Counted from the first letter of the stretch, positions 25,448 through 35,557 are shown. The stretch: 64,000 nucleotides of DNA from an uncultured Oscillospiraceae bacterium (GCA_934448295.1 CAKSEY010000001.1:62001-126000); one strand, 5' to 3'. Notes: generated by a model from the sequence alone, not told the origin. Numbers and translations are program-made.

Positions 25448-25726
25448 ATGGGAAGAAGTATTAAAAAGGGACCCTATGTCCAGGAAGCTCTCTATAAGAG
25501 AGTTCTGGCAATGAACGAGGCAGGCGAGAAGAAGGTTCTCAAGACATGGAGCCGTTCTTCCACAATATTCCCTGACTTCGTAGGTCACACATTTGCAGTC
25601 CACGATGGCAGAAAGCACGTTCCGGTTTATGTAACCGAGGACATGGTTGGTCACAAGCTGGGCGAGTTCGCTCCTACAAGGACCTTTAAGGGTCATGCAG
25701 GAAGCAAGACAACAGGCAAGAAGTAA
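25448..25726 (+). CDS. rpsS: 30S ribosomal protein S19
   Basis: S19 (92 residues) forms a head complex with S13 and contacts the A-site region. [10 protein letters not shown] at the start and [16 protein letters not shown] near the end are diagnostic. GAAAGGAATTATTTAGAC precedes the ATG. It restarts the operon after the rplB spacer and is followed 12 bases later by rplV. Confidence 0.97.
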   Translation: MGRSIKKGPYVQEALYKRVLAMNEAGEKKVLKTWSRSSTIFPDFVGHTFAVHDGRKHVPVYVTEDMVGHKLGEFAPTRTFKGHAGSKTTGKK

Positions 25727-25738
25727 GGAGGAGAAATA

Positions 25739-26074
25739 ATGGAAGCTAGAGCTGAACTCAGACAGGTTCGTATTTCTCCGAGAAAGGTCGGCATCGTTCT
25801 CGACCTCATCAGAAACAAGCCTGTTGAAATCGCATTCGCTACTCTTAAGAACACCCCTAAGTCCGCTTGCGAGCCTCTCGAGAAGCTCCTCAAGTCTGCA
25901 GTAGCAAACGCAGAGAACAATCACAACATGGACACAAGCCGCCTTTACGTTTCCGAAGCGTTCGTAGGCGCTGGTGTTACCCTCAAGCGTATCAGACCGA
26001 AGGATCACGGACGCGCTCACAGAATACTGAAGAGAACGTCCAACATCACACTGGTTGTTAAAGAAGCAGAATAA
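25739..26074 (+). CDS. rplV: 50S ribosomal protein L22
   Basis: L22 (111 residues) extends a beta hairpin into the exit tunnel, the site where macrolide-resistance mutations arise; here the hairpin region is [38 protein letters not shown] is the family signature. AAGGAGGAGAAATA precedes the ATG. Confidence 0.97.
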   Translation: MEARAELRQVRISPRKVGIVLDLIRNKPVEIAFATLKNTPKSACEPLEKLLKSAVANAENNHNMDTSRLYVSEAFVGAGVTLKRIRPKDHGRAHRILKRTSNITLVVKEAE

Positions 26075-26088
26075 GGAGGAGAATTACA

Positions 26089-26856
26089 ATGGGACAGAAG
26101 GTTAATCCACACGGTCTCAGAGTGGGTGTAATCAAGGATTGGGATTCTCGCTGGTTCGCGGGCAAAGCAACCTTCGGTGACACACTTGTTGAGGACTATA
26201 AGATTCGCGAGCTTCTGAAGAAGAAGCTTTACAAGGCTGGCGTTCCCTCGATCGAGATCGAGAGAAGCGGCGATAAGGTAACTATCTGCATCTCCTGCGC
26301 AAAGCCCGGTATGGTTATCGGCGCTAAGGGCGCAGAGGTAGACAAGCTCAAGGCTGAGATGGAGAAGTTCACCGGCAAGAAGGTAGACATCAAGATCATC
26401 GAGGTAAAGAACCCCGATATGAACGCTCAGCTCGTTGCAGAGAACATCGCGCAGCAGCTCGAGGGTCGTGTTTCCTTCAGACGCGCAATGAAGTCTGTTA
26501 TCGGCAGAACAATGAAGAGCGGCGCTAAGGGTATCAAGACCACAGTAGCAGGCCGTCTCGGCGGTGCCGAGATCGCTCGTACAGAGAGCTATCACGAGGG
26601 TACTATCCCGCTTCAGACTATTCGTGCAGACATCGACTACGGTGTTGCAAGAGCAAATACAACCTACGGCGTTATCGGCGTTAAGGTTTGGATCTACAAG
26701 GGCGAAGTCCTCAAGGGCGAGATCCCTGCTCAGAGATCTGACAGAAACGAAAGAAACGACAGACGCCGCCGTGATGATAGAAGCAACGGCAGAGGCCGCG
26801 ACGACAGACGTCCTCGCAGACCCAGAGAACCTAGAAAAGAAGGGGGTAACGACTAA
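26089..26856 (+). CDS. rpsC: 30S ribosomal protein S3 with long basic tail
   Basis: S3 binds the mRNA entry channel through its KH domain, seen in [18 protein letters not shown] with the GAKG loop. The start [19 protein letters not shown] is canonical. At 255 residues it is longer than common S3 (about 210-230) because of a C-terminal tail of about 40 residues rich in Arg and Asp ([15 protein letters not shown] and onward). The stop overlaps the rplP start by one base. Confidence 0.97.
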   Translation: MGQKVNPHGLRVGVIKDWDSRWFAGKATFGDTLVEDYKIRELLKKKLYKAGVPSIEIERSGDKVTICISCAKPGMVIGAKGAEVDKLKAEMEKFTGKKVDIKIIEVKNPDMNAQLVAENIAQQLEGRVSFRRAMKSVIGRTMKSGAKGIKTTVAGRLGGAEIARTESYHEGTIPLQTIRADIDYGVARANTTYGVIGVKVWIYKGEVLKGEIPAQRSDRNERNDRRRRDDRSNGRGRDDRRPRRPREPRKEGGND

Positions 26857-27278
26857 TGCTGCTTCCTAAGAGAGTAAAGTACAGAAGAGTACAGAGAGGC
26901 CGCCGTACCGGTATCGCCACAAGAGGCAACACAGTTTCCAACGGTGAATATGGCCTTCAGGCACTCGAGGCTGCATGGATCAAGTCCAATCAGATCGAGG
27001 CTGCCCGTATCGCAATGACACGTTATATCAAGCGTGGCGGTCAGGTTTGGATCAAGATATTCCCTGACAAGCCCGTTACAGATAAGCCCCTCGGAGTTCG
27101 AATGGGTTCCGGTAAGGGCGCTCCCGAGTACTGGGTAGCTGTTGTAAAACCCGGCAGAGTTATGTTCGAGATCGCCGGTGTTCCTGAGGAGACCGCACGC
27201 GAGGCTATGCGTCTTGCAATGCACAAGCTCCCCATCAAGTGCAAGTTTGTAAAGAAGGAAGACGGAGGTGAGCTTTAA
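26856..27278 (+). CDS. rplP: 50S ribosomal protein L16
   Basis: L16 (140 residues) organises the A-site tRNA region of the large subunit. [16 protein letters not shown] at the start and [20 protein letters not shown] in the middle are diagnostic. Its ends overlap both rpsC and rpmC by one base, so the three are tightly coupled in translation. Confidence 0.97.
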   Translation: MLLPKRVKYRRVQRGRRTGIATRGNTVSNGEYGLQALEAAWIKSNQIEAARIAMTRYIKRGGQVWIKIFPDKPVTDKPLGVRMGSGKGAPEYWVAVVKPGRVMFEIAGVPEETAREAMRLAMHKLPIKCKFVKKEDGGEL

Positions 27279-27472
27279 TGAAGACAAAGGATCTGGCATT
27301 TCTTTCGGAGACAGAGCTCGACACTAAGCTCGCCGAACTCAAGCAGGAGCTTTTCAACCTGCGCTTCCAGCTTGCTGTAAACCAGCTCGACAATCCCACA
27401 AGGATCAAGGCTGTTAAGAAGGATATCGCACGCATCAAGACAATTCAGCGTCAGCTCGCTGCTAACAACTAA
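27278..27472 (+). CDS. rpmC: 50S ribosomal protein L29
   Basis: L29 (64 residues) is a helical-hairpin protein at the tunnel exit next to L23. The order [19 protein letters not shown] then [17 protein letters not shown] fits the family. The ATG overlaps the rplP stop. Confidence 0.96.
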   Translation: MKTKDLAFLSETELDTKLAELKQELFNLRFQLAVNQLDNPTRIKAVKKDIARIKTIQRQLAANN

Positions 27473-27493
27473 GGAAGGAGGATAAGAACTAAA

Positions 27494-27748
27494 ATGGAAA
27501 GAGCTTTAAGAAAGACCAGAATTGGTAGAGTAGTAAGCAACAAGATGGACAAGACTATCGTCGTTGCCATCGAGGATAATGTTCGTCATCCTCTGTACAA
27601 GAAGATCGTTAAGCGCACGATCAAGCTGAAGGCTCACGATGAAGAGAACACTTGCGGAATCGGCGACAGAGTTGAGATCATGGAGACTCGCCCCCTTTCC
27701 AAGGATAAGAGATGGCGCCTTATCAACGTCATCGAGCGCGCTAAGTAA
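27494..27748 (+). CDS. rpsQ: 30S ribosomal protein S17
   Basis: S17 (84 residues) is a primary 16S rRNA-binding protein. [19 protein letters not shown] at the start and MIETRPLSK-like ending ([15 protein letters not shown]) are typical. AAGGAGGATAAG precedes the ATG. Confidence 0.96.
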   Translation: MERALRKTRIGRVVSNKMDKTIVVAIEDNVRHPLYKKIVKRTIKLKAHDEENTCGIGDRVEIMETRPLSKDKRWRLINVIERAK

Positions 27749-27770
27749 ACCACGAAAGGAGTAGCAAACC

Positions 27771-28139
27771 ATGATTCAGATGCAGACACTGCTCAAGGTC
27801 GCTGACAACACCGGCGCCAAGGAGCTTATGTGTATCAGAGTGCTCGGCGGTACTCGCAGAAGATATGCGAATATCGGCGACGTGATCATTGCTTCCGTCA
27901 GAAAAGCTACACCCGGCGGCGTTGTTAAGAAGGGCGACGTAGTAAAGTGCGTTGTTGTTCGTTCCGCAAAGGGTCTCAGACGTGAGGACGGAACATATAT
28001 CCGCTTCGATGAAAACGCAGCGGTTATCATCAAGGAGGACAAAAATCCGAAGGGAACTCGTATTTTTGGGCCGGTAGCCAGAGAGCTGCGCGACAAGGAT
28101 TTCACAAAGATCCTGTCTCTCGCTCCTGAAGTACTTTAA
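27771..28139 (+). CDS. rplN: 50S ribosomal protein L14
   Basis: L14 (122 residues) lies at the subunit interface and is the docking site of Rsf[21 protein letters not shown] is the canonical start, and [21 protein letters not shown] the canonical end (split here). ACGAAAGGAGTAGC precedes the ATG. It begins the spc part of the cluster without a separate promoter that I can see. Confidence 0.97.
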   Translation: MIQMQTLLKVADNTGAKELMCIRVLGGTRRRYANIGDVIIASVRKATPGGVVKKGDVVKCVVVRSAKGLRREDGTYIRFDENAAVIIKEDKNPKGTRIFGPVARELRDKDFTKILSLAPEVL

Positions 28140-28153
28140 GGAGGACCCGCCGA

Positions 28154-28474
28154 ATGAATAGCTTAAACATTAAGACCGGTGATAAGGTTCAGGTCATCAG
28201 CGGCTCTGACAAGGGCAAGCAGGGCAAGGTCGTAACCGTTTCCGCCAAGGAGAACAAGGTAATTGTTGAAGGCGTAAACATGGTAACCAAGCACGTTAAG
28301 CCCAGACAGGCTGGTCAGCTTGGCGGCAGAGTTCAGGCCGAGGGTGCGCTTTACGCTTCCAAGGTACAGCTCGTTTGCCCCAAGTGCAACAAGACCACAA
28401 GAGTTGCTCACAAGATTGAGGACGGCAAGAAGATCAGAGTTTGCAAGCACTGCGGCGCAGAGCTCAAGTACTGA
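28154..28474 (+). CDS. rplX: 50S ribosomal protein L24, zinc-ribbon type
   Basis: L24 (106 residues) starts large-subunit assembly. The KOW motif GDKVQVISGSDKGKQGKV is near the start. The C-terminus keeps four cysteines as CPKC (76-79 region) and CKHC, a zinc-ribbon form found in many Clostridia. An 88-base spacer with an imperfect GC-rich hairpin (28508-28534) separates it from rplE. Confidence 0.96.
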   Translation: MNSLNIKTGDKVQVISGSDKGKQGKVVTVSAKENKVIVEGVNMVTKHVKPRQAGQLGGRVQAEGALYASKVQLVCPKCNKTTRVAHKIEDGKKIRVCKHCGAELKY

Positions 28475-28562
28475 TATTGCCTGAGATGGGTCGGATACAA
28501 GGAATGCTCGCCTGCCTGGCGCAGGGGGCATTAAAATCCGGCTGTCAGATAGGAGTATTAAT

Positions 28563-29102
28563 ATGGCAAGAATGAAGGATTTCTACAAGGAAACCGTTGC
28601 CCCCGCACTTTTCAAGAAGTTCGGCTACAAGTCTGTAATGCAGATCCCGAAGATCGACAAGATCATCGTGAACGTTGCTTGCGGCGAGGCAAAGGAAAAC
28701 CACAAGATCATAGAGAATGTTATGTCTGAGCTCGCACAGATCACTGGTCAGAAGCCGGTAGAGTGCCGTTCCAAGAAGGCAGTCGCTAACTTCAAGCTCA
28801 GAGAGGGTCAGGTAATCGGTGTTAAGGTAACACTGAGAGGCGAGATCATGTACGAGTTCCTCGACAGACTCTTTAACGTTGCTCTCCCCCGTGTACGCGA
28901 CTTCAGAGGAATCAATGCGAATTCTTTCGATGGCAGAGGCAACTACTCCTTCGGTCTGAAGGAGCAGATCATCTTCCCGGAGATCGACTTCGACAAGGTA
29001 GAAGCTACACGCGGTATGGACATCAACTTTGTTACCACAGCAAAGACTGATGAAGAAGCAAGAGAGCTGCTCACCCTGATGGGCGCTCCTTTTGAGAAGT
29101 AA
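28563..29102 (+). CDS. rplE: 50S ribosomal protein L5
   Basis: L5 (179 residues) binds 5S rRNA and contacts P-site tRNA. The segments [39 protein letters not shown] (20-residue family signature) and the [18 protein letters not shown] end are diagnostic. TAGGAGTATTAAT precedes the ATG. Confidence 0.97.
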   Translation: MARMKDFYKETVAPALFKKFGYKSVMQIPKIDKIIVNVACGEAKENHKIIENVMSELAQITGQKPVECRSKKAVANFKLREGQVIGVKVTLRGEIMYEFLDRLFNVALPRVRDFRGINANSFDGRGNYSFGLKEQIIFPEIDFDKVEATRGMDINFVTTAKTDEEARELLTLMGAPFEK

Positions 29103-29122
29103 GAAAGGACGAAGGAAAACTT

Positions 29123-29308
29123 ATGGCTAAGAAGTCAATGATCGCCAAGCAGCAGAGAGCGCCGAAATTTTCCACTCGCGCCTACAACAGATGCAAGATC
29201 TGCGGAAGACCTCACTCTTATATGCGCAAGTTCGGCATCTGCAGAATCTGCTTCAGAGAGCTTGCTTACAAGGGTCAGATCCCTGGCGTAAAGAAGGCAA
29301 GCTGGTAA
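29123..29308 (+). CDS. rpsN: 30S ribosomal protein S14, zinc type
   Basis: At 61 residues this is the short, zinc-binding S14 with CKIC and CRIC pairs ([20 protein letters not shown]). It binds 16S rRNA in the head. A 166-base spacer with a GCCGGGC/GCCCGGC hairpin (29357-29393) and GCTCC/GGAGC follows before rpsH. Confidence 0.97.
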   Translation: MAKKSMIAKQQRAPKFSTRAYNRCKICGRPHSYMRKFGICRICFRELAYKGQIPGVKKASW

Positions 29309-29474
29309 TACTGCACGGAACGCCGATCACATCAGTTCCATCAATTTGTTCCCTCGCCGGGCGGGTTTTGTTTCAATAAAAGCCCGGCTTAAATATCAGC
29401 TCCGATAAGGAGCAATCATGTAAGTACGACGGACAATTCGGTTCCGTAACGGCTTTCGTATAGGAGGTAAACGA

Positions 29475-29873
29475 ATGCAGATCACTGATACCATCGCTGA
29501 TATGCTTACGAGAATCCGTAACGCAAACTCCGCGAAGCACGCCTCTGTTGATATCCCCGCGTCTAACCTCAAGAAGCAGATAGCTCAGATCCTTCAGGAC
29601 GAGGGCTACATCAAGAGCTTCAAGGTTATCGACGACAACAAGCAGGGCATCATCAGAGTCAATCTCAAGTACACAGACACCAAGGCACAGGTTATCACAG
29701 GTCTCCGCCGTGTTTCCAAGCCCGGTCTGCGCATCTACTCTAACTGCAAGGATATGCCTAAGGTAATGAAGGGACTCGGTATTGCTATCGTATCCACTTC
29801 CAAGGGCATCATGACCGACAAGAAGGCTCGCGAGCTCAATGTCGGCGGCGAAGTCCTTGCGTTCATCTGGTAA
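29475..29873 (+). CDS. rpsH: 30S ribosomal protein S8
   Basis: S8 (132 residues) is a primary 16S rRNA binder; in E. coli it represses the spc operon by binding mRNA near rplE. The start [20 protein letters not shown] and the end [19 protein letters not shown] are canonical. TAGGAGGTAAACG precedes the ATG. The structured spacer in front could be an S8 or other regulatory site, not shown here. Confidence 0.97.
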   Translation: MQITDTIADMLTRIRNANSAKHASVDIPASNLKKQIAQILQDEGYIKSFKVIDDNKQGIIRVNLKYTDTKAQVITGLRRVSKPGLRIYSNCKDMPKVMKGLGIAIVSTSKGIMTDKKARELNVGGEVLAFIW

Positions 29874-29887
29874 GGAGGAATAGTAAT

Positions 29888-30433
29888 ATGTCAAGAATTG
29901 GTAAGAAGCCCGTTGCTATTCCCGCAGGTGTGGAAGTAAAAATCGACGGCTCCGTAGTAACAGTCAAGGGTCCGAAGGGCACCCTGACAAAGGAATTCAA
30001 TCACATCATGAAGATCTCCCAGCAGGACAACGAGATTATCGTTGAGCGTCCTGACGACGAGAACTACAGCAAGTCTGTACACGGTCTGACCAGAACCCTT
30101 ATCCACAACATGGTTGAGGGTGTTATGCACGGCTTCTCCAAGGAGCTGAAGATCAACGGCGTAGGTTACAGATGCCAGAAGAGCGGCAAGAATGTCACAC
30201 TGACGCTCGGCTTCTCTCACCCGGTGATCGTTTCCGATTCCGAGGATATCACGCTTGATGTTCCGGATCCCAACACCATCATCGTTAAGGGCATCGACAA
30301 GCAGAAGGTCGGCCAGATCGCTTCTGAGATCAGAGGCAAGCGTCCTCCTGAGCCTTACAAGGGCAAGGGCATCAAGTACGCTGATGAAGTTATCCGCCGC
30401 AAGGAAGGTAAAGCAGGTAAGGGTAAGAAGTAA
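29888..30433 (+). CDS. rplF: 50S ribosomal protein L6
   Basis: L6 (181 residues) lies near the sarcin-ricin loop and factor-binding site. [19 protein letters not shown] at the start and the signature [20 protein letters not shown] near the end are present. AAGGAGGAATAGTAAT precedes the ATG, 14 bases after rpsH. Confidence 0.97.
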   Translation: MSRIGKKPVAIPAGVEVKIDGSVVTVKGPKGTLTKEFNHIMKISQQDNEIIVERPDDENYSKSVHGLTRTLIHNMVEGVMHGFSKELKINGVGYRCQKSGKNVTLTLGFSHPVIVSDSEDITLDVPDPNTIIVKGIDKQKVGQIASEIRGKRPPEPYKGKGIKYADEVIRRKEGKAGKGKK

Positions 30434-30460
30434 TCCCCACAACGAAAGGACTGAAAATAA

Positions 30461-30820
30461 ATGGTTAAAATTATCGACAAGAACAAGAGCAGAATCCGCC
30501 GTCATAAGCGTGTTCGTTCTAAGATCTCCGGCACCGCACAGTGCCCGCGTCTTAACGTTTTCCGTTCTTCTCAGCACATTTACGCTCAGGTCATTGACGA
30601 CGTAAAGGGTGTTACTCTCGCTGCTGCTTCTTCTACCGAGAAGGGCTTTGAGGGCTTCGGCGGCAATGTTGAGGCTGCCAAGAAGGTCGGCCTTATGATC
30701 GCTGAAAAGGCTAAGGCAGCTGGCATCACCGATGTCGTATTCGACAGAGGCGGCTATGTATACCACGGCAGAGTTGCTGCTCTCGCCGAGGGTGCAAGAG
30801 AAGGCGGACTTAATTTCTGA
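30461..30820 (+). CDS. rplR: 50S ribosomal protein L18
   Basis: L18 (119 residues) binds 5S rRNA together with L5. [19 protein letters not shown] and [20 protein letters not shown] are diagnostic. The ATG follows ACGAAAGGACTGAAAATAA. Confidence 0.96.
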   Translation: MVKIIDKNKSRIRRHKRVRSKISGTAQCPRLNVFRSSQHIYAQVIDDVKGVTLAAASSTEKGFEGFGGNVEAAKKVGLMIAEKAKAAGITDVVFDRGGYVYHGRVAALAEGAREGGLNF

Positions 30821-30835
30821 TAAGGAGGGACAGAC

Positions 30836-31336
30836 TTGGCACTTTTAGACGCTAACAATTACGAGCTTCAGGAAAAGCTCGTTGCATTAAACCGCGTATC
30901 CAAGACCGTTAAGGGCGGACGTATCATGAAGTTCTCCGCACTGGTTGTTGTCGGCGACGGCAACGGCGTTGTAGGCTTCGGCATGGGCAAATCCAACGAA
31001 GTACCGGACGCTATCCGCAAGGGTCTTGAGGACGCTAAGAAGAATCTTCACAAGATCGCACTCAAGGGAACAACGATCCCCCACGAGGTTACAGGTAAGT
31101 ACGGCGCAGGCGCAGTTCTCATGCGTCCGGCTCCCGAGGGTACCGGCGTTATCGCAGGCGGCCCCGTTCGTGCAGTCATCGAGATGGCTGGTATCAAGAA
31201 CATCCGTACAAAGTCCCTGCGTTCCAACAACCCCTGCAACGTTGTACGCGCTACAATGGAGGGTCTGACATCGCTCAGAACCGCAGAGGAAGTTGCTGCG
31301 CTCAGAGGCAAGACTGTTAAGGAAATCTTAGGCTAA
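30836..31336 (+). CDS. rpsE: 30S ribosomal protein S5, TTG start
   Basis: S5 (166 residues) supports decoding accuracy and mRNA unwinding. [19 protein letters not shown] and [14 protein letters not shown] [17 protein letters not shown] are present, as is the end [17 protein letters not shown]. The only suitable start is a TTG at 30836, eight bases after AAGGAGGG, in place of ATG. Confidence 0.95.
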   Translation: MALLDANNYELQEKLVALNRVSKTVKGGRIMKFSALVVVGDGNGVVGFGMGKSNEVPDAIRKGLEDAKKNLHKIALKGTTIPHEVTGKYGAGAVLMRPAPEGTGVIAGGPVRAVIEMAGIKNIRTKSLRSNNPCNVVRATMEGLTSLRTAEEVAALRGKTVKEILG

Positions 31337-31358
31337 GCAGCACGAAAGGAAGAATAAC

Positions 31359-31535
31359 ATGGCTCTTAAAATCACACTTGTACGCTCTTTAAACAGCTGC
31401 AAGAAGAATCAGATCGCCACTGCGTATTCCCTTGGACTGCGCAAGGTCAACTCTGAAACAACTCAGCCTGACAACGAGGCTACAAAGGGCAAAATCAAGA
31501 CTATCGCTCACCTTGTAAAGGTAGAAGAGGTTTGA
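31359..31535 (+). CDS. rpmD: 50S ribosomal protein L30
   Basis: A 58-residue product, MALKITLVRSLNSCKKNQIA and onward, ending HLVKVEEV. It has the L30 hallmarks LRKVNSETTQPDN and KGKIKTIAHLVKVEE. It sits in the usual place between rpsE and rplO, with ACGAAAGGAAGAATAAC before the ATG. L30 lies near the large-subunit stalk base. A small GC-rich hairpin (31545-31562) follows its stop. Confidence 0.95.
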   Translation: MALKITLVRSLNSCKKNQIATAYSLGLRKVNSETTQPDNEATKGKIKTIAHLVKVEEV

Positions 31536-31544
31536 TTGATTTCC

Positions 31545-31562
31545 AGGAGCGGGTCTCCCGCT
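31545..31562 (+). other. Hairpin between rpmD and rplO
   Basis: GGAGCGGG pairs with CCCGCTTCC around a TCT loop, followed by AAAAAACT rather than T. It is not a terminator on the plus strand; it resembles the other intercistronic hairpins of this cluster. Confidence 0.5.
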
Positions 31563-31611
31563 TCCAAAAAACTATAACAAAACTTAATCCATTACTAGGG
31601 GGTGCAAAGTT

Positions 31612-32055
31612 ATGAAGCTTTACGAATTACAGCCCGCTGAAGGCTCTGTAAAGGACGTTAAGCGTATCGGCCGCGGTCACGGCTCCGGCAACGGTAAGAC
31701 AGCCGGCAAGGGTCACAAGGGTCAGAAGGCACGTTCCGGCGGCTCTATCAGACCTGGCTTTGAAGGCGGTCAGATGCCTCTCCAGAGAAGAATCCCGAAG
31801 AGAGGTTTCCACAACATCTTTGCGGTTGAATATGCAACTGTAAACGTATCCGACCTGGAGGCACGTTTCGAGAACGGTGCCGTTGTTGACGCTGCTGCTC
31901 TTGTTGAGAGCGGTGCGCTCAAGGACGCAAAGGACGGAATCAAGATCCTCGGCAACGGCGAGCTTACCAAGAGCCTTACTGTTAAGGCTGCTAAGTTCAC
32001 TGCCGGCGCGCAGGAAAAAATTGAAAAGGCAGGCGGAAAGGCAGAGGTGATCTAA
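31612..32055 (+). CDS. rplO: 50S ribosomal protein L15
   Basis: L15 (147 residues) is a late-binding assembly protein. [20 protein letters not shown] and the glycine-rich [20 protein letters not shown] are canonical, as is [32 protein letters not shown] precedes the ATG. The secY ATG overlaps its stop by one base. Confidence 0.97.
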   Translation: MKLYELQPAEGSVKDVKRIGRGHGSGNGKTAGKGHKGQKARSGGSIRPGFEGGQMPLQRRIPKRGFHNIFAVEYATVNVSDLEARFENGAVVDAAALVESGALKDAKDGIKILGNGELTKSLTVKAAKFTAGAQEKIEKAGGKAEVI

Positions 32056-33395
32056 TGTTTCAGGTCTTTCGTAATGCGTGGATGGACACGCAGCTGCGTA
32101 AAAAGATTTTGTACACACTGTTCATCATCATTCTTTTCCGTTTAGGCTCTAATATCTTCGTTCCCTTCCTGGACAACTCCGCCATCAGCACAATGATGAG
32201 CGGTGCGTCGCTGCTCAATTACCTCGATGTAATGACTGGCGGCTCTCTTGGAAAGGGTACACTGCTGGCAATGTCGATCACACCATATATCAATGCGTCG
32301 ATTATCATTCAGCTGCTCGCTGTTGCTATCCCTCCTCTGGAGAAACTCCAGAAAGAGGGAGAAGAGGGCAGAAAGAAGCTCAACACGATCACAAAGATCG
32401 CGTCGCTTGCTATCGCAGTGCTTCAGGCTCTCGCGTTTTATTTCACGCTGAGAAACGGTACGACTGACGACAACGGCAGACATATCGCTATCCTGAAGTA
32501 CGGTGATATCTACGACACCTCCTCTGACATGTTCTCGATCGTCCTGGCTGCTATCGTTATCGTATCCTGCTTCGTTGCAGGTGCGTCCATGATCATCTGG
32601 CTCGGCGACCGTATCAACGAGAAGGGCATCGGCAACGGTATTTCTATGATCCTGTTCGCAGGTATCATCTCCGGCCTGCCGAGCGCTGTTGAGTACTTCA
32701 TCACGCTTTGCAGGAACGACCTCGCTAATATCGGCTTCGTTCTGCTTGCGATAGTGATATTCATCGCTATGGTGTGGTTCGTTATCATGATGACGAACGC
32801 GGAGCGCAGGATCCCGATCCAGTACGCGAAGCGCGTTGTAGGCAGAAAGATGTACGGCGGTCAGTCCACTCACATCCCGATAAAGGTTGCGATGTCCGGC
32901 GTAATGCCTATCATCTTCGCTATGTCACTGATGAGCCTCCCGCAGACCATATGCTTCTTCTTTGGCATAAAGGGCACGGGCGACACATTCTGGGACGGCT
33001 TTGTAAGGCTCTTCAGCCAGAGCAGTCCTCTGTATGCTGTCATCTACTTCCTGCTCATCATTGCATTCAACTATTTCTATGTGTCTATCACATACAATCC
33101 TATTGAGATTGCAAACAACCTGAAAAAGAACAACGGCGGTATCCCGGGTATCCGTCCGGGCAAGCCCACTGCTGATTACATTTACAGGTCGCTCAATAAG
33201 ATAACGCTGGTCGGCGCGATATTCCTCGGCATCGTGGCAATATTCCCGATCATTCTGGCACTGTGCGTTCCGTCGCTCAGCGGAATCAGCATCGGCGGCA
33301 CAACGATCCTCATCGTTGTCGGCGTTGCGCTTGAGACTGTAAGAACTCTTGAGAGCCAGATAATGATGCGTCATCACCCCGGCTTCCTTGATTAA
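32055..33395 (+). CDS. secY: Protein translocase subunit SecY
   Basis: SecY forms the membrane channel for Sec-dependent export and insertion. The 446-residue protein shows about ten hydrophobic segments, the plug region after TM1, the TM2 segment GTLLAMSITPYINASIIIQL, and the cytoplasmic loop with ERRIPIQYAKRVVG. It is coupled to rplO by a one-base overlap, as is common. Its partner genes secE and secG are outside this window; SecDF is encoded at 56.3-58.7 kb. Confidence 0.97.
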   Translation: MFQVFRNAWMDTQLRKKILYTLFIIILFRLGSNIFVPFLDNSAISTMMSGASLLNYLDVMTGGSLGKGTLLAMSITPYINASIIIQLLAVAIPPLEKLQKEGEEGRKKLNTITKIASLAIAVLQALAFYFTLRNGTTDDNGRHIAILKYGDIYDTSSDMFSIVLAAIVIVSCFVAGASMIIWLGDRINEKGIGNGISMILFAGIISGLPSAVEYFITLCRNDLANIGFVLLAIVIFIAMVWFVIMMTNAERRIPIQYAKRVVGRKMYGGQSTHIPIKVAMSGVMPIIFAMSLMSLPQTICFFFGIKGTGDTFWDGFVRLFSQSSPLYAVIYFLLIIAFNYFYVSITYNPIEIANNLKKNNGGIPGIRPGKPTADYIYRSLNKITLVGAIFLGIVAIFPIILALCVPSLSGISIGGTTILIVVGVALETVRTLESQIMMRHHPGFLD

Positions 33396-33476
33396 AAATT
33401 CCCCGCTCCCCTGCCGGGCTTTCCGGCGGGAGTGACGGGTTTGTTCCAAAAGACGAAATGCGAATAGGAGATCACC

Positions 33477-34109
33477 ATGAATCTGATTTTTTTAGGCGCT
33501 CCCGGCGCAGGTAAGGGAACTCAGGCTGAGGTAGTCTGCAAAGAGCTGAATATCCCGGCTATCTCCACTGGCAATATGCTCCGCGAGGCAGTTAAGAACG
33601 GCACAGCCGCTGGTCTTGCAGCCAAGGCATATATGGACAGGGGCGATCTGGTGCCCGACGAGGTCGTTATCGGAATTCTCAAGGACAGGATCGCAGAGGA
33701 CGACGCAAAGAACGGCTTCATTCTCGACGGCTTCCCCAGAACTGTTGCACAGGCTGAGGCGCTTGAGAAGATGGGCGTGAACATCGATAAGGTTATCGAG
33801 ATCCACGTTCCCGACGAGGCTATCACAGCAAGAATGTCCGGCAGACGCGTTTGCGAGGGCTGCGGAAATTCTTATCACATCGAATACAAACCCACAAAGG
33901 TCGAGGGTATATGCGACGCTTGCGGCGCAAAGGTCGTACAGAGAGTTGACGACAAGCCCGAGACTGTTATCAGCCGCCTCAAGACCTATCACGAAAAGAC
34001 AGCTCCCCTCAAGGATTTCTATGCCGCAAGAGGAAAGCTCGTTACCGTTGAGGGTCAGCAGGAGATAGCAGACACCTCCAGACTTACTCTGGCAGCTGTC
34101 AAGGGCTGA
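33477..34109 (+). CDS. adk: Adenylate kinase, zinc-LID type
   Basis: Adk interconverts ATP + AMP and 2 ADP. The 210-residue protein has the P-loop GAPGAGKGTQ (7-16), the AMP-binding segment with STGNMLREAV, GFPRTVAQAEAL, and a LID with four cysteines (CEGCG and CDACG) that bind a structural zinc, as in Gram-positive enzymes. The 81-base gap after secY holds an imperfect GC-rich hairpin. AATAGGAGATCACC precedes the ATG. Confidence 0.97.
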   Translation: MNLIFLGAPGAGKGTQAEVVCKELNIPAISTGNMLREAVKNGTAAGLAAKAYMDRGDLVPDEVVIGILKDRIAEDDAKNGFILDGFPRTVAQAEALEKMGVNIDKVIEIHVPDEAITARMSGRRVCEGCGNSYHIEYKPTKVEGICDACGAKVVQRVDDKPETVISRLKTYHEKTAPLKDFYAARGKLVTVEGQQEIADTSRLTLAAVKG

Positions 34110-34133
34110 TTCATTCAGAAAAGCGTGACTTAA

Positions 34134-34889
34134 ATGATTACAGTTAAAAATCCAACAGAGCTTAAAGCTATGCTCAAAGCCGGAGAGCTTGCCGCACAGG
34201 CACTCGAGCTCGCAGGCAGGAACGCTGTTCCAGGCATCTCAACATGGGAACTGGACAGGATCGTAAATGATTATGTTGTTTCTCACGGCGGTTCATCACC
34301 GTGCAAGGGCTATGGCGGATTTCCGGGGCATAACTGCTTCTCTATAAACGAGCAGCTTATCCACGGCATTCCCTCTAAAAAGGTAATTCTTAAAGAGGGA
34401 GACATCATTTCCTGTGACATCGTTGCTGAACTCAACGGTTTCATGGGCGACAACACCAAGACCTTCCGTGTGGGAAAGGTCTCAGAGGAGGCCGAGCGCC
34501 TGCTGAAAGTCACTGAAGAGTCCATGTATAAGGGAATCGAACAGGCAGTGGCAGGAAACAGGATCGGCGATATCTCCAATGCGATACAGACCCACGTTGA
34601 AGCGAACGGATATGCGGTTTGCCGCAAGTATATCGGTCACGGCATCGGTCGTGAGATGCACGAGGATCCCGAGGTACCGAATTTCGGGCGTCCGGGCAGA
34701 GGTCCAAGACTCTGCAAGGGAATGACGATCGCCATCGAGCCGATGGTGAACACGAACTCCCCTGAGAACATCGTCCTCGGCGACGGCTGGACGGTGGTCA
34801 CCACAGACGGAAGCCTCAGCGCTCACTTCGAAAACACTGTTGCCATTACTGACGGTGCGCCGATCATTCTCACGCAGCCGGAACACTGA
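34134..34889 (+). CDS. map: Methionine aminopeptidase, type I
   Basis: Map removes the initiator Met from new proteins. The 251-residue enzyme keeps the five metal ligands: Asp in SCDIVAELNG, Asp in MGDNTKTF, His in IGHGIGREMHEDP, Glu in IAIEPMV and Glu in HFENTVAI. It lies in the classical adk-map-infA order. The KOW-protein gene starts four bases after its stop. Confidence 0.96.
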   Translation: MITVKNPTELKAMLKAGELAAQALELAGRNAVPGISTWELDRIVNDYVVSHGGSSPCKGYGGFPGHNCFSINEQLIHGIPSKKVILKEGDIISCDIVAELNGFMGDNTKTFRVGKVSEEAERLLKVTEESMYKGIEQAVAGNRIGDISNAIQTHVEANGYAVCRKYIGHGIGREMHEDPEVPNFGRPGRGPRLCKGMTIAIEPMVNTNSPENIVLGDGWTVVTTDGSLSAHFENTVAITDGAPIILTQPEH

Positions 34890-34893
34890 TAGT

Positions 34894-35151
34894 ATGGAAA
34901 TAACAGTCGGCATGGTAGTAATCAGCGCCGCGGGGCATGACTGCGGACAATGCTTCGTTGTCACGGACGCTGACGGGAGATACGCTTATCTCGCAGACGG
35001 GAAGGAGCGCAGACTCGCCGCCCCCAAGAAAAAGAACCTGAAACACATCCGGAAAACCGACAGGACTATCGAAGTCCCCGGACTTACGGATAAAAGGCTC
35101 AGAAGCACACTGCGTGCGCTCAGCCTGAACATCGCCGAGGAGAGTGAATAG
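34894..35151 (+). CDS. KOW-domain RNA-binding protein (L14e-like)
   Basis: The 85-residue protein starts [20 protein letters not shown] and continues with [21 protein letters not shown], a KOW-type beta barrel similar to the L14e/L27e group. Clostridia often encode such a protein between map and infA; its function is unknown but RNA or ribosome binding is likely. I start at 34894 rather than an upstream in-frame ATG inside map. Only one base separates its stop from the infA start codon. Confidence 0.8.
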   Translation: MEITVGMVVISAAGHDCGQCFVVTDADGRYAYLADGKERRLAAPKKKNLKHIRKTDRTIEVPGLTDKRLRSTLRALSLNIAEESE

Positions 35152-35152
35152 C

Positions 35153-35371
35153 TTGTCTAAAGAAGATGTATTAGAAGTTGAAGGCGTTATTCTGGAAGCA
35201 CTGCCCAACGCACAGTTCAAGGTGGAGCTTTCAAACGGTCATAAGATCCTGGCTCACATCAGCGGCAAGCTGAGAATGAACTTCATTCGCATACTGCCCG
35301 GTGACAAAGTGACCGTTGAAATGTCGCCTTACGACCTGACGAAAGGCAGGATCACCTGGCGCGCCAAGTGA
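35153..35371 (+). CDS. infA: Translation initiation factor IF-1, TTG start
   Basis: IF-1 binds the ribosomal A site and helps start-site selection. With the TTG at 35153 the product has exactly the usual 72 residues ([19 protein letters not shown] after the initiator, ending GRITWRAK). GGAGAG lies eight bases upstream; the GTG at 35144 would lie inside that site. The whole S1-like OB fold is present. Confidence 0.95.
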   Translation: MSKEDVLEVEGVILEALPNAQFKVELSNGHKILAHISGKLRMNFIRILPGDKVTVEMSPYDLTKGRITWRAK

Positions 35372-35409
35372 TCGTGGCAGAGTAAACTATCCCAAAGGAG
35401 GGTATTTCA

Positions 35410-35523
35410 ATGAAAGTTAGACCTTCAGTTAAGCCCATGTGCGACAAGTGCAAGGTAATCAAGCGCAAGGGTAAAGTTATGGTTATCTGTGTTGAACCTA
35501 AGCACAAGCAGAGACAGGGCTGA
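35410..35523 (+). CDS. rpmJ: 50S ribosomal protein L36, zinc type
   Basis: A 37-residue product, [20 protein letters not shown] and onward, ending PKHKQRQG. Zinc ligands Cys11, Cys14, Cys27 and His32 are all present. AAAGGAGGGTATTTCA precedes the ATG. It lies between infA and rpsM as usual. Confidence 0.96.
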   Translation: MKVRPSVKPMCDKCKVIKRKGKVMVICVEPKHKQRQG

Positions 35524-35557
35524 TAGACCCTGATCCCATTCAAGAGGAGGAAAAAGT

